Made by a program: the position numbers and the translations under genes
Notes under the pieces: model-generated
Database searches by the model: none
What the model was told of the DNA's origin: nothing
The model's input: only the letters and a program-made list of their open reading frames with translations
Shown: positions 16,075 through 56,562 of the stretch, piece by piece
Layout: the number at the start of each line of letters is the position of its first letter
Position numbering within the stretch: the first letter of the stretch is position 1
Source of the DNA: Mycobacterium sp. E2733
GTDB lineage: Bacteria; Actinomycetota; Actinomycetes; Mycobacteriales; Mycobacteriaceae
Direction: 5' to 3'
Assembly (NCBI RefSeq): GCF_001667585.1
Contig: NZ_LZJZ01000021.1
Coordinates: 124,001-188,000 of the forward strand
DNA length: 64,000 nucleotides

Positions 16075-16174
16075 TCCGGGCTGCCGAAAAGCTGGCTTTC
16101 GCTATTCGCCGTGCCCAGCGGCCTGCGAAACCTTAGCCTTATGCCTGCGCACGGTCGGTGACTGAGGAGTCGGG

Positions 16175-17956
16175 ATGGGTGACACGACCGCGGATTCGCG
16201 GGAGGGTTCGCAGTTCGGGCCATATCTGCTGCGGCGGCTGATCGGCCGGGGCGGCATGGGCGACGTCTATGAGGCCGAGGACACGGTCCGGGAACGCACC
16301 GTCGCGCTGAAGCTGATGTCGCAGACGCTGTCCACCGACCCGGTCTTCCGCTCCCGCATGCAGCGCGAGGCCCGCACCGCGGGCCGGCTGCAGGAACCGC
16401 ACGTCGTCCCGATTCATGACTTCGGCGAGATCGACGGCCAGCTCTATGTCGACATGCGCCTGATCGACGGCAAAGACCTGGCCACCATGCTGAGCCGCTA
16501 CGGACCACTGTCCCCGCCCCGGGCGGTCGCGATCGTGCGCCAGATCGGCTCAGCGCTCGACGCCGCGCACGCCGCCGGGGTCCTGCATCGCGACGTCAAG
16601 CCGGAAAACATCTTGGTGAGCGGCGACGACTTCGCCTACCTCGTGGACTTCGGGATCGCCAGCGCCACCGCCGACGAAAAGCTGACGCAGATCGGCACGA
16701 CCGTGGGCACCGTCAAATACATGGCCCCGGAGCGGTTCAGCGACTCCGAGGTCACCCATCGGGCCGACATCTACGCCCTGGCCTGCGTGTTGTACGAGTG
16801 CCTGACCGGATCCCCGCCGTACACCGGCGACCAGATCAGCGTGATGGGCGCCCACCTGCACCAGGCGATCCCGCAGCCCAGTACCGCTCGGCCCGGCATC
16901 CCGGTCGCCTTCGACGCGGTGATCACCCGCGGCATGGCCAAGGATCCCGCGAACCGCTACGCCAGCTGCGGTGACCTGTCCGCGGCCGCCTACGCGGCGC
17001 TGGCCGAACCCGACCAGGACCGCGCGACCGACATCTTGGCGCGCAGCCAGGTGGCGCGGTTGCCGGCCGCATTCGCCGGCCAGCAGCCCGGGGGAATCGC
17101 CCAGGCCGCCCCCGCGCACGCCCCTTCGTCCGGCCCGATGTGGGCGGCGCCGCCACCGCCCGGGGGTCCGATGCCCCAGCCGACGGGGTGGGGCGGTGCC
17201 CCCACCTGGGGTCCCAGCACCGCCGGGGCACCGCCGTGGGGCCGGCCGCCGCGGCCGAGCAGGAAGCCCTGGCTGTGGGTGGGCGTCGCCGCCACCGCGC
17301 TGGTGGCCGTCGTGGGCGTGGCGCTCGCCGTCATCCGGCCGTGGGAGTCGTCGTCCCCCGCGCCGCCGACCAAGCAACCGCCGGCACCGGACGCCGTCGC
17401 GCTCCGGGTCCTCGACGACGGTGTATTCGTGGGCAGCTCGGCGGCGCCGCTGACCATCGACATCTTCAACGAACCCATCTGTCCGCCCTGCGGCAGTTTC
17501 ATCAGGTCGAATGCGGGTGACATCGACAGCGCGGTGAACAACAAGAAGCTCGCGGTGCGCTACCACCTGCTCGACTTCCTCGACGACAAGTCGCACAGCA
17601 AGAACTACTCGACCCGTGCGGTGGCGGCGTCGTACTGCGTCGCCGCCCAGAATGACGCGAAGCTCTACACCGACTTCTATTCCGGCTTGTTCGCCAGCAA
17701 CTTCCAGCCGGCGGAGGACGCCGCGGAGGACCGCACCGACGGCGAACTGGCCCAATTGGCCAAGACCGTCGGTGCCGACGCCGACGTCATCAGCTGCATC
17801 AAGTCCGGAGACGACGTCGGCACGGGCAAGGCGAAATCCGCCAGCGGTTACGCGACGCTGTCCGGGCTGAACGCCAACTCCACCCCCTTCGTGTGGGACG
17901 GCACCGCGTCGGTGAACTATCAGGACCCGGCCTGGCTGACGAAGCTCCTCGGATAG
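16175..17956 (+). CDS. pknE: PknE-like transmembrane Ser/Thr protein kinase with extracytoplasmic DsbA-like domain
   Basis: A 593-residue receptor-type kinase. Residues about 16-275 are the kinase: GRGGMGDVYEAED loop, VALKLM lysine, HRDVKPENIL catalytic loop and DFGIAS. A Pro/Gly-rich juxtamembrane stretch leads to one membrane helix (PWLWVGVAATALVAVVGVAL). The remaining 200 residues outside are a thioredoxin/DsbA-like domain with NEPICPPCGSF, the CPPC redox motif. This layout and the close text match to Rv1743 identify PknE, which in M. tuberculosis is linked to nitric-oxide stress and host-cell survival. The start ATG 16175 has GAGGAG upstream. The DUF1707 gene follows by 7 bp. Confidence 0.93.
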   Translation: MGDTTADSREGSQFGPYLLRRLIGRGGMGDVYEAEDTVRERTVALKLMSQTLSTDPVFRSRMQREARTAGRLQEPHVVPIHDFGEIDGQLYVDMRLIDGKDLATMLSRYGPLSPPRAVAIVRQIGSALDAAHAAGVLHRDVKPENILVSGDDFAYLVDFGIASATADEKLTQIGTTVGTVKYMAPERFSDSEVTHRADIYALACVLYECLTGSPPYTGDQISVMGAHLHQAIPQPSTARPGIPVAFDAVITRGMAKDPANRYASCGDLSAAAYAALAEPDQDRATDILARSQVARLPAAFAGQQPGGIAQAAPAHAPSSGPMWAAPPPPGGPMPQPTGWGGAPTWGPSTAGAPPWGRPPRPSRKPWLWVGVAATALVAVVGVALAVIRPWESSSPAPPTKQPPAPDAVALRVLDDGVFVGSSAAPLTIDIFNEPICPPCGSFIRSNAGDIDSAVNNKKLAVRYHLLDFLDDKSHSKNYSTRAVAASYCVAAQNDAKLYTDFYSGLFASNFQPAEDAAEDRTDGELAQLAKTVGADADVISCIKSGDDVGTGKAKSASGYATLSGLNANSTPFVWDGTASVNYQDPAWLTKLLG

Positions 17957-17963
17957 CCGGCCG

Positions 17964-18788
17964 ATGAGCGATGACCTCCGAGCGAGCGACGACGACCGCA
18001 ACGCCATTTGCCAGGTGCTCGACGCGGCGCTCGGTGACGGCCAGCTGTCGACGGAAGAGCACCGCGAGCGGGTAGCCGCCGCAACCCGGGCAACCACGCT
18101 GCGCGAGCTGCGGTCGCTGGTGACGGATTTGCAGATCCGCCCGGCCGCGGGACCACCGCCGGCGTCCCGGTCACGCATCGGGAGACGCGGGACCTGGATC
18201 GCCGTCGCCTGCGCGCTGGTGCTGCTCGGCGCCGGCCTGGCCTGGGGACTGCAACGGGACACGGCCTCCGCCCCGTCGGTGACGACCACGCCCGCCGCGG
18301 CCCCGACCAGCTCTGCGGCCCTCACCACGAGCACGACGCCGCCACCGCCGCAGTTGCTGACGCTGAGCGGCGTGAGCGGGGTGCTCGCCCAGATGCGGAC
18401 GCAGTTCGGCGACACGCTGGGCTACCAACTGAACATCTACCAAAGCCAGGTGGTGGTCGAGCGTCCGGACACGGCGAACGCCCGGAAGGTGGTGACTTGG
18501 CTGTACCGCGACGGCAATTGGGCCAGCGTCGGCCCCGAAAATGCGGTGTCGTCCCGCCTGGTGGTCGGCGACCTCGGCAAGTTCGACGTGCAGGCGGTCG
18601 TCGGCGTCGTGCAGCAGGCGCCCCAAACCCTGCACATCTACGACGCCAACCGGATCTTCCTGTCGATCGAGTCCCGCAAGGACGGTGACCTGCATTTGCA
18701 GATCAACGTCAGCGACGGTGCCCTCAGCGGCACCATCGTGCTCGCCGCGGACGGCACCGTCACGCAGGTCTCTCCGCCCGTCCGCTGA
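17964..18788 (+). CDS. DUF1707 membrane protein
   Basis: A 274-residue protein beginning 7 bp after pknE. Residues about 5-60 are a DUF1707 domain (LRASDDDRNAICQVLDAALGDGQLS, then EEHRERVAAA). A single membrane helix (GTWIAVACALVLLGAGLAWGL, about 75-95) separates this cytoplasmic part from a Thr/Pro/Ala-rich linker and an outer domain of about 150 residues with no named fold. Linkage to a sensor kinase suggests it is a partner or substrate; Thr-rich linkers are frequent kinase targets, though this one would lie outside. Function unknown. Confidence 0.8.
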   Translation: MSDDLRASDDDRNAICQVLDAALGDGQLSTEEHRERVAAATRATTLRELRSLVTDLQIRPAAGPPPASRSRIGRRGTWIAVACALVLLGAGLAWGLQRDTASAPSVTTTPAAAPTSSAALTTSTTPPPPQLLTLSGVSGVLAQMRTQFGDTLGYQLNIYQSQVVVERPDTANARKVVTWLYRDGNWASVGPENAVSSRLVVGDLGKFDVQAVVGVVQQAPQTLHIYDANRIFLSIESRKDGDLHLQINVSDGALSGTIVLAADGTVTQVSPPVR

Positions 18789-18816
18789 TACGGGACCTGC
18801 ACACCTGGTCGGACGC

Positions 18817-20292
18817 CTACGGCTGATCGCGCCGATCGGCGTCGGCGTCGTCGACCGTCAGGGGCAACGCCAGCTCTTCGAGCGGGCGGCGTTCGGCCGC
18901 GATCCCGAGCCGCAATTCGACCAGGCCCGCGATCGCCATGACCGCGGCGCCGGTCAGGAACGACCACATCACCTGACCGCGTTCCCCGGAATTGATCAGC
19001 TGCCCGAACAGCAGCGGGCCGGTGATACCGCCGATCGCGGTTCCCACCGCGTAGAAGAACGCGATCGCCAGCGCCCTGGTCTCCATCGGGAAGATCTCGC
19101 TGACCGTCAGGTAGGCCGCGCTGGCGCCCGCCGAGGCGAGGAAGAACGCGACCGCGAGGACGGCGATGAACGCCCAGACGCCGCCGGTCTGGGTCACGAA
19201 CAGGACCGCGAGGGCGGCGGCCACGACCGCGGACCCGATGTAAGTGGTCGTGATCATCGGCTTGCGCCCGATGGTGTCGAAGAGGTGGCCGAGCGCCAGC
19301 GGCCCGACGAAATTGCTGAGCGCCCAAAGGATGAAGAACAGCGGCACCCGCCCGGACGGCACCCCGTAGAACCCGCTCAACAGCGTGCCGAGGTTGAACG
19401 TCACCCCGTTGTAGAGGAACGCCTGCCCGGTGAAGAGCGCCAGGCCCAGGACGGCGCGCCGCGGATAGAGCTTGAACGCCACCCGGGCGATTTCGCGGAA
19501 CGAAATCGTCTCGCGCTGGCGGATTTTGAGCTCTCGCCCGTGCGGCTCGGGCAGCGGCTCGCCGGTTTCCTCCCGCACCGATTCCTCGATCTCGCCGACC
19601 ACCCGCTCGGCCTCCTCGTCGCGGCCGTGGATGAACAACCACCGCGGACTCTCCGGGACGTTGCGCCGGACGAGAAGGACGAAGATGCCGAAGATGGCGC
19701 CGACGCCGAAGGCGAGCCGCCAGCCGATGTTGGGCGCGAAGTTCGAGGTGTCGAGCAGGACGAGCGCGCCGCCCGCTCCCGCGGCCGAGCCGAGCCAGTA
19801 AGTCCCGTTGATGATCAGGTCGACGCGGCCGCGCAGGCGCGCGGGGATCAACTCGTCGATGGCCGAATTGATCGCGGCATATTCCCCGCCGATGCCGGCG
19901 CCGGTGAAAAAGCGCGCGGCGAAGAAATACCAAGGGGCGAAAGCGAATGCGGTCGCAACCGTGGCCACCAGGTATACCGCCAGGGTCAGCATGAACAGAT
20001 TGCGGCGCCCGAAGCGGTCCGTCAGGTGGCCGAAGAACAGCGCGCCCAGGCACGCACCGGCGATGTAGAACGCCGCGGCCAAACCGATCTGCGCCGCGTT
20101 CAGGTCGATGCCGCTGCCCTTTTCGGTGAGGCGAGCGGAAACGTTGCCCACCATCGTGACCTCGAGCCCGTCGAGGATCCAGACCCCGCCGAGACCGATG
20201 ACGACGCGCCAGTGGAATCGAGACCACGGCAACCTGTCCAGCCGCGCCGGCACGCGGGTCGTGATGGTTCCGGTTTGCGCGCTTCCGCTCAT
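18817..20292 (-). CDS. MFS transporter, sugar/metabolite-porter type
   Basis: A 491-residue, 12-helix major facilitator. GHLTDRFGRRNLF (loop 2-3) and GHLFDTIGRKPMI (loop 8-9) are the duplicated MFS motifs, and VPESPRWLFIHGRDEEAE is the sugar-porter/metabolite-symporter signature after helix 6. The ATG at 20292 has GGAG 5 nt upstream; the same frame is open far upstream but only as a shadow of the ngg gene. It lies 56 bp downstream of ngg on the same strand, so it may share the osmolyte transcript. Substrate unknown. It converges with the DUF1707 gene. Confidence 0.88.
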   Translation of the reverse strand: MSGSAQTGTITTRVPARLDRLPWSRFHWRVVIGLGGVWILDGLEVTMVGNVSARLTEKGSGIDLNAAQIGLAAAFYIAGACLGALFFGHLTDRFGRRNLFMLTLAVYLVATVATAFAFAPWYFFAARFFTGAGIGGEYAAINSAIDELIPARLRGRVDLIINGTYWLGSAAGAGGALVLLDTSNFAPNIGWRLAFGVGAIFGIFVLLVRRNVPESPRWLFIHGRDEEAERVVGEIEESVREETGEPLPEPHGRELKIRQRETISFREIARVAFKLYPRRAVLGLALFTGQAFLYNGVTFNLGTLLSGFYGVPSGRVPLFFILWALSNFVGPLALGHLFDTIGRKPMITTTYIGSAVVAAALAVLFVTQTGGVWAFIAVLAVAFFLASAGASAAYLTVSEIFPMETRALAIAFFYAVGTAIGGITGPLLFGQLINSGERGQVMWSFLTGAAVMAIAGLVELRLGIAAERRPLEELALPLTVDDADADRRDQP

Positions 20293-20348
20293 CTGGCTCC
20301 AATCCGAGGTGATCTTCAGAGATACCCAAGCGAGGCGCACGGCAAGCC

Positions 20349-22142
20349 TCAGCCGCGTTCGGCGCGCGACTCCTCTGGAGTCCAGGCTTGCGGCTGGCCC
20401 GGGTGGCCGGGGAACAGGAAGTCGATGAACGCCGCGGCCGTGGGCTGTGGTTCGTGGTTGGCCAGCCCCGGTCGTTCGTTGGCCTCGATGAAGGCGTACT
20501 CGGCGCCGGTGACGTCGGGCACCAGCAGGTCGATGCCCGTCACGGGGATGCCGATCGCCTCGGCCGCCGTCACCGCGACCCGGCACAGTTCCGGGTTCAC
20601 CACCGCGGTGACGTCGTGGATCGTGCCGCCCTGATGCAGGTTGGCGGTGCGGCGGACGCGAAGGCGGGTGCCCTGGGGCAGCACGTCGTCGAGCGACCAG
20701 CCCGCCTCGGCGACCGTCGACTCGGTGAGGTCGTCGAGCGGGATGCGGGACTCGCCACCGGTGGCCGCGGACCGCCGCCGGCTCTCGGCCGCGATCAGGT
20801 CGCGGATGGTGTGCTCCCCCGTGCCGATGATCTCGGGCGGCATCCGCAGCGCGGCGGCCACCACCCGGCCGTCGATCACGACGAGCCGGAGGTCGTCGCC
20901 CTGCACGCGCTGCTCGATCAGCACGTCGGGGTATTGCTGACGGGCGCGGGCCAGGGCGGCGGCGAGCTCCTCGGGACCGTTGTCGACGGTGACGCCGACG
21001 GTGATGCCCTTGCCCTGTTCGCCGCGGGTGGGTTTGACGACCACCTCCCCGACCTCGGCCAGGAAGTTGTAGTCGCCTTCGTCGAAGGTGGCCAACCGGG
21101 CGCGGGGCACCGTGATGCCCGCCTCCGAGACGAGGCGGCGCGTCAGCCGTTTGTCGTCGCAGCGGCACATGGCGACCGCCGAGGTGTATTCGGACAGCGA
21201 TTCCCGGGTGACCACGCTGCGGCCGCCGTGGGTGAGGCGCATCTCGCCGCTCTCGGCGTCGAGCACCTCCACCCAGATGCCGCGGCGCAGCGCCTCGTCG
21301 GCGATGATCCGGGCGTAGGGGTTGAGGTCGTCGACCGTCTCGGGCGGCGGGCTGAACAGTGGCTCGTTGATGGCGTTCTTGCGCTTGATCGCCAGCACCG
21401 GGACGCGGCGGAAACCCAGCTTTTCGTACAGGCCGATCGCGGCGGCGTTGTCGTGCGCGACCGACAGGTCCATGTAGGCGCGGCCCGCGTTGCGGAAGCG
21501 CTCCGCCAGCGCCCGGGTGAGGGCGGCGCCGATCCCGGGCAGTCCGGCGGCCGGGTCGACGGCCAGGGTCCACAGGCTCGACCCCTGCTCGGGATCGTCG
21601 AAGAGCAGCTCGTGGTCGACCCCAGTGACGGTGCCGACCACGGCGCCGTCCTCGTCGCGCACCGCCAGCAGGTAGGTCACCGCAGGCACGTTCAGGTGGT
21701 TGTGCCAGATGACGTCGACGCCGGCGGGGACCATCCCGCAGCGCACGTAGACGCGGTTCATGGCGTCGGCGTCGACCGGGTCGTTCAGGGTGCGCACGGT
21801 CACGCCGAGCGGCGTCGGCGACAGGTCTTCCGGGTTGGCATCGGTGAAGCGCAGGCGATACGTGTGGCTGGGGTCGATGAAGAGCTCGGTCGGCGCTTCG
21901 GCGACCACCACGTGGGATTCGCGGGCGTAGATGCAGATGTCGCGGCGCCCGGGCCCCTCCCGGCGCAGCGCCTCGACCAGCTGGTGCGCGTCGGCGAAGG
22001 TCTGGCCGAAAATGAGCCGGCCCCAGCCCAATTCGAGCTCGACGTCCTTGGCCATCGCCTCCACCAGCTCCGGCGGCGAGGCGTCGTGCAGGCCCATCGT
22101 GATCGCCTCGGTGTGATCGCCGGGGGGATCGGTCACGGTCAT
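20349..22142 (-). CDS. ngg: N-acetylglutaminylglutamine synthetase (GNAT plus ATP-grasp)
   Basis: A 597-residue bifunctional enzyme for the osmoprotectant dipeptide N-acetylglutaminylglutamine amide. Residues about 100-260 hold an acetyltransferase domain (LAVDPAAGLPGIGAALTRALAERF, then ENDIV-type GLYEKLGFRRVPV). Residues about 290-580 are an ATP-grasp ligase (VVVKPTRGEQGKGITVGV, EQRVQGDDLRLVVIDG, EANERPGLANH). Its ATG overlaps the asnO stop (ATGA). The acetyltransferase makes N-acetylglutamine and the ligase adds the second glutamine. Known from Sinorhizobium and Pseudomonas salt stress; the assignment rests on domain order plus the asnO neighbour. Confidence 0.88.
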   Translation of the reverse strand: MTVTDPPGDHTEAITMGLHDASPPELVEAMAKDVELELGWGRLIFGQTFADAHQLVEALRREGPGRRDICIYARESHVVVAEAPTELFIDPSHTYRLRFTDANPEDLSPTPLGVTVRTLNDPVDADAMNRVYVRCGMVPAGVDVIWHNHLNVPAVTYLLAVRDEDGAVVGTVTGVDHELLFDDPEQGSSLWTLAVDPAAGLPGIGAALTRALAERFRNAGRAYMDLSVAHDNAAAIGLYEKLGFRRVPVLAIKRKNAINEPLFSPPPETVDDLNPYARIIADEALRRGIWVEVLDAESGEMRLTHGGRSVVTRESLSEYTSAVAMCRCDDKRLTRRLVSEAGITVPRARLATFDEGDYNFLAEVGEVVVKPTRGEQGKGITVGVTVDNGPEELAAALARARQQYPDVLIEQRVQGDDLRLVVIDGRVVAAALRMPPEIIGTGEHTIRDLIAAESRRRSAATGGESRIPLDDLTESTVAEAGWSLDDVLPQGTRLRVRRTANLHQGGTIHDVTAVVNPELCRVAVTAAEAIGIPVTGIDLLVPDVTGAEYAFIEANERPGLANHEPQPTAAAFIDFLFPGHPGQPQAWTPEESRAERG

Positions 22143-23944
22143 GCCACCGGGCCCGTGATGCCGTGCCGCTGCAGCCAGAGTTCGAGCAGGGCGAGTTGCC
22201 AGAGTTCGTTGCCGCGCAAGGGCGTCAGCTTGCTGTTCGGGTCGGCCAGCAGGGCGTCGACCGCCTCCGTGCGAAACAGGCCCCGCTCCTTGGCAACCGG
22301 CGCATAGAGCGCATCCCGCACCATGTCGAGATAGGGCCCTTCGAGATGCGTCAGCGCGGGAACCGGGAAGTAGCCCTTGGGCCGGTCGATGACCTCCGAC
22401 GGAATGACCCGTCGCGCAGCCTGTTTGAGCACACCCTTGCCTTCGTGGGCGATCTTCAATTCCGGGGGGCAGGTCGCCGCCAGTTCGACGACCTCGTGGT
22501 CGAGGAACGGCACCCGGCCCTCCAGGCCCCAGGCCATGGTCATGTTGTCGACCCGCTTCACCGGGTCGTCCACCAGCATCACGGTGGTGTCGAGCCGCAG
22601 CGCGCGATCGACGCCCGTCTCGGCGCCGGCGCGGGCGAAGTGCTCGGTGACGAAGCGCTCACTGGGGTCGCCCGGGGCCATGATGCCCGGCCCGAGCAGG
22701 CCCGCCATTTCCGCCGAATCGCGGTCGAAGAAGGCGCCGCGGTACTCGGCGACCGAGCCCTCCAGGGAGGCGGCGGCCGGTGAGCCCATCGGCGGGTACC
22801 AGTGGTAGCCGGCGAACACCTCGTCGGCGCCCTGGCCCGACTGCACGACCTTCACGTGGCGCGCAACTTCCTGGCTGAGCAGGTAGAAGGCCACGCAGTC
22901 GTGGCTGACCATCGGCTCGCTCATCGCGCCGATCGCCCCGTCGAGCGCGGGAAGCATCCGGTCGGTTTCGATGCGAATCTGATGGTGGTCGGTTTCGAAG
23001 CGCCGGGCGATGATGTCCGACCACCGGAACTCGTCACCCTCGACGCCGCCGGCCGACTCGAAGCCGATGGAGAAGGTCATCAGGCCGTGCTGGCCCGCCT
23101 CCGCGAGCAGGCCGACGATCAGGCTGGAGTCGACGCCGCCGGACAACAGGCAGCCCACCGCCACGTCGGCGACCAGCCGGCGCTTCACCGCGACGCGAAG
23201 CGCGTCGAGCACCGCGTCTTCCCAGTCGGTTTCCGACCAGCCGGCGCGGTCGTCGTGCCGGGTGAAGTCGGGGGTCCAGTACGTGGTGGTGGTGCGCCGG
23301 CCGTCCGGCTCGATGGCAATCAGCGAAGCGGGCGGCACCTTGCGAACGCCCCGCAGGATGGTCAGCGGCGCGGGGACCACCGAATGGAACGTCATGTAGT
23401 GGTGCAAAGCGTTTGCGTCGATGCGGGTGTCCACGCCGCCGCCGGCCAGCAGCGCCGGCAACGCCGAGGCGAACCGGATCCGGTGGCTGTCCTGGGTCAG
23501 GTAGAGCGGCTTGATCCCGAGCCGGTCGCGACCGAGCAGCACCCGGCCGCTGTCGCGCTCGACGATGGCGAAGGCGAACATGCCATGCAGGTGGCTGACG
23601 AAGTCGTCGCCCCAGTGGTGGTAGGCCTTGATCAGGACTTCGGTGTCGCTGTGCGAGAAGAACCGGTAGCCGTGTCCGGTGAGTTCGCGGCGCAGCTCTT
23701 TGTAGTTGTAGATGCAGCCGTTGAAGGCGATGGACAGACCCAGTTCCGGGTCGACCATCGGCTGGGCGCCGGCCTCGCTCAGGTCGATGATCTTGAGGCG
23801 ACGATGACCGAGCGCGACACGGCCCTGTGACCAGGCGCCGGAGGCATCGGGGCCCCGTCGCGCCATCACGGCGGCCATTGCTGACACCGCCGCTACATCG
23901 GGGACCTGCCCGTCGAGCCGTACCTCCCCGGTGACTCCGCACAC
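22139..23944 (-). CDS. asnO: N-acetylglutaminylglutamine amidotransferase, AsnB-like
   Basis: About 601 residues. A class II glutamine amidotransferase domain (CGVTGEVRLDG, RRGPDASG, IAFNGCIYNYKELR) is followed by an Asn-synthetase ATP-pyrophosphatase domain (LLSGGVDSSLIVGLL, SGQGADEVFAGYHWYP). It amidates the dipeptide made by the downstream ngg product. The catalytic Cys must become the N-terminus, which favours GTG 23944 (Met-Cys-Gly); but AAGGAG sits only 1 nt before it, and ATG 23956 would need removal of a five-residue propeptide. First gene of the asnO-ngg pair, probably induced by salt or osmotic stress as in other bacteria. Confidence 0.88.
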   Translation of the reverse strand: MCGVTGEVRLDGQVPDVAAVSAMAAVMARRGPDASGAWSQGRVALGHRRLKIIDLSEAGAQPMVDPELGLSIAFNGCIYNYKELRRELTGHGYRFFSHSDTEVLIKAYHHWGDDFVSHLHGMFAFAIVERDSGRVLLGRDRLGIKPLYLTQDSHRIRFASALPALLAGGGVDTRIDANALHHYMTFHSVVPAPLTILRGVRKVPPASLIAIEPDGRRTTTTYWTPDFTRHDDRAGWSETDWEDAVLDALRVAVKRRLVADVAVGCLLSGGVDSSLIVGLLAEAGQHGLMTFSIGFESAGGVEGDEFRWSDIIARRFETDHHQIRIETDRMLPALDGAIGAMSEPMVSHDCVAFYLLSQEVARHVKVVQSGQGADEVFAGYHWYPPMGSPAAASLEGSVAEYRGAFFDRDSAEMAGLLGPGIMAPGDPSERFVTEHFARAGAETGVDRALRLDTTVMLVDDPVKRVDNMTMAWGLEGRVPFLDHEVVELAATCPPELKIAHEGKGVLKQAARRVIPSEVIDRPKGYFPVPALTHLEGPYLDMVRDALYAPVAKERGLFRTEAVDALLADPNSKLTPLRGNELWQLALLELWLQRHGITGPVA

Positions 23945-23956
23945 TCCTTGAACCAT

Positions 23957-24429
23957 ACCCAAGGCGGTTGCGGCGCACCCGTACGGCCACTGTGAAATGC
24001 GTCGGCGCGCCTGCTCGCACCAGCTCACGGGGGCAGACGGCGGCAATTGCTCAAGACGGGGGTGGGTTATCGGCGGGGCCGGAGTTTGCCCGCGGGCGAC
24101 ACCGTGACGGTTAAATCCTGGTTGCGCTCTGCTCTCACGGATGGTCGCCCCGCGGGCCGGCCGCGGCGCCCGCCCTCGCCGCTCCCCCGGTGGGCGGATC
24201 GCGCCAGTCCACGGTTGCGAATGAAAAGCGATGCAGCACGGGAATTCTCGGCTCCCGCATGGCGGCGGCCGCCCAGCACGCTAGGGCATGGGCCGCCGGA
24301 AACCCTGACCAAAGTGGGCCGATTTGTGTGAGGTGGCACGGTTGACGCCGGCGGGAAAGATGCGTCGATTCTGGCTAATGTTCAGCCACCGTTAATGCGT
24401 AGAGCCCAGATGTCACATTGAGGAACATC
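23957..24429. other. Intergenic region between asnO and the DUF732 gene
   Basis: No convincing gene. It must hold the leftward asnO promoter and the rightward DUF732 promoter. A TTGACG hexamer at 24342-24347 could be a -35 element for the latter, but no clear -10 follows at 17 bp. Composition is GC-rich to about 24300 and more AT-rich after it. Confidence 0.4.
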
Positions 24430-24771
24430 GTGACCCGAATAATTGCGCGCCTTGGGAACTGGTCGACAATAGTCGCGCTCTCCGCAGCGGCGGTGTTTTT
24501 CGCGGCGCCGGCGTCGGCCGACCAAAACGATGATTCGTTCATTTCGGAGATTCAGCGCAACGGAATTGTCTTTACCGACCGCGCCGCCGCGATCGCCGCC
24601 GGACATAACATGTGCGCCGGACTCGACAAGGGCAAGACGCCAACGTCGTTGGTGCTCAACGTTGTACGGGCAACAGACCTGTCCGCACACGAAGCCGGCT
24701 ATCTGCTCGGCGCTTCCGTGGCGTCCTACTGCCCCCAACATCGAGCTGCTATCGGCACTCCGGTGTCCTGA
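24430..24771 (+). CDS. DUF732-type small secreted protein
   Basis: A 113-residue protein from GTG 24430, chosen because GAGGAA lies 5 nt upstream; TTG 24418 is the other option. The N-terminus is a signal peptide (STIVALSAAAVFFAAPASADQ, cleavage after ASA). The mature part has the DUF732 pattern: DDSFISEIQRNGI, AIAAGHNMCAGLDKG, and a second Cys in ASYCPQH that can pair with the first as a disulfide. Proteins of this type are common small exported proteins of mycobacteria with no proven function. Its stop lies 3 bp from the convergent NRPS stop. Confidence 0.82.
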   Translation: MTRIIARLGNWSTIVALSAAAVFFAAPASADQNDDSFISEIQRNGIVFTDRAAAIAAGHNMCAGLDKGKTPTSLVLNVVRATDLSAHEAGYLLGASVASYCPQHRAAIGTPVS

Positions 24772-24774
24772 GCA

Positions 24775-55932
<31,158 letters not shown>

Positions 55933-55950
55933 ACCTAGACCGTCTACACA

Positions 55951-56172
55951 TCACAAACCAGAAGCGGGCAACCTCTCCCGCATACTCCTCGGACGAATGT
56001 CGGGCCAGTTCTGTTCGATGTAGTCGAGACAGCCCGCGCGGTCGGCCTCTCCGTATACCACTCGCCATCCCGCTGGGACGTCGGAGAAGACGGGCCAAAG
56101 GCTGTGTTGTTCCTCATCATTGACCAATACGAAAAATTTGCCGCTGTCATCATCGAACGGATTGAGCTGCAA
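55951..56172 (-). CDS. MbtH-like NRPS accessory protein
   Basis: A 73-residue protein. MbtH proteins bind adenylation domains and are needed for their folding or activity. The family marks are all present: [23 protein letters not shown] and [14 protein letters not shown]. The start is TTG 56172, with a full AGGAGG 7 nt upstream (56181-56186), so the rare start codon is well supported. Its stop lies 18 bp before the NRPS ATG, so the two share a transcript and this protein probably serves the NRPS A domains. No siderophore genes or IdeR-like box are nearby, so it need not belong to mycobactin synthesis. Confidence 0.93.
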   Translation of the reverse strand: MQLNPFDDDSGKFFVLVNDEEQHSLWPVFSDVPAGWRVVYGEADRAGCLDYIEQNWPDIRPRSMRERLPASGL

Positions 56173-56416
56173 CGGACAACCTCCTACACAGAGATGGAAA
56201 ATGCAGAAACGCTGCGCGCAGCCCGAAAACGCTGCAGTGCTTCAGGATTGGCCGTTAGCTTCGACCAGTATGTCGACCTGCTCACAGACACACTGCGGTG
56301 TAAGTGAGCTCCGCGGAGATCCCCGTCGTGATGTGACCGTCGTGGCTGCGGTTTCTGGCCCCGGTTCTGTCCCCGACCCGAACCGGAATATCGTCCGTAA
56401 CGTCAACGGTAACCCG

Positions 56417-56436
56417 GGAGCGGCATACGCCGCTCC
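56417..56436. promoter_or_regulatory. Tight hairpin in the NRPS leader region
   Basis: GGAGCGGC, loop ATAC, GCCGCTCC: a perfect 8-bp stem with a 4-nt loop, about 245 bp upstream of the mbtH start. It could be an attenuator, a terminator of an upstream transcript or an operator. Confidence 0.4.
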
Positions 56437-56545
56437 GCGGGGGCTTCCGTCGGCGCACCAGCGGACCACTGACTGGCTGGCACTACGACTTTGGATGTCG
56501 CACTCCACGGCTCCGCAAGTACCCGGCGGTACCCGGGGCCAAACA

Positions 56546-56562
56546 TATGAATTTCGTTCATA
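56546..56562. promoter_or_regulatory. AT-rich palindrome upstream of mbtH
   Basis: TATGAA, spacer TTTCG, TTCATA: perfect 6-bp arms in an AT-rich patch that stands out in GC-rich DNA, about 375 bp upstream of the mbtH start. It looks like a repressor operator or promoter core for the NRPS operon. Confidence 0.35.

Noticed and set aside
18638-21573. Long minus-strand frames extending upstream of the MFS gene
   Set aside because: The upstream part is out of frame with, and antisense-like to, the ngg coding sequence. The ATG at 20292 with its GGAG is the better start.
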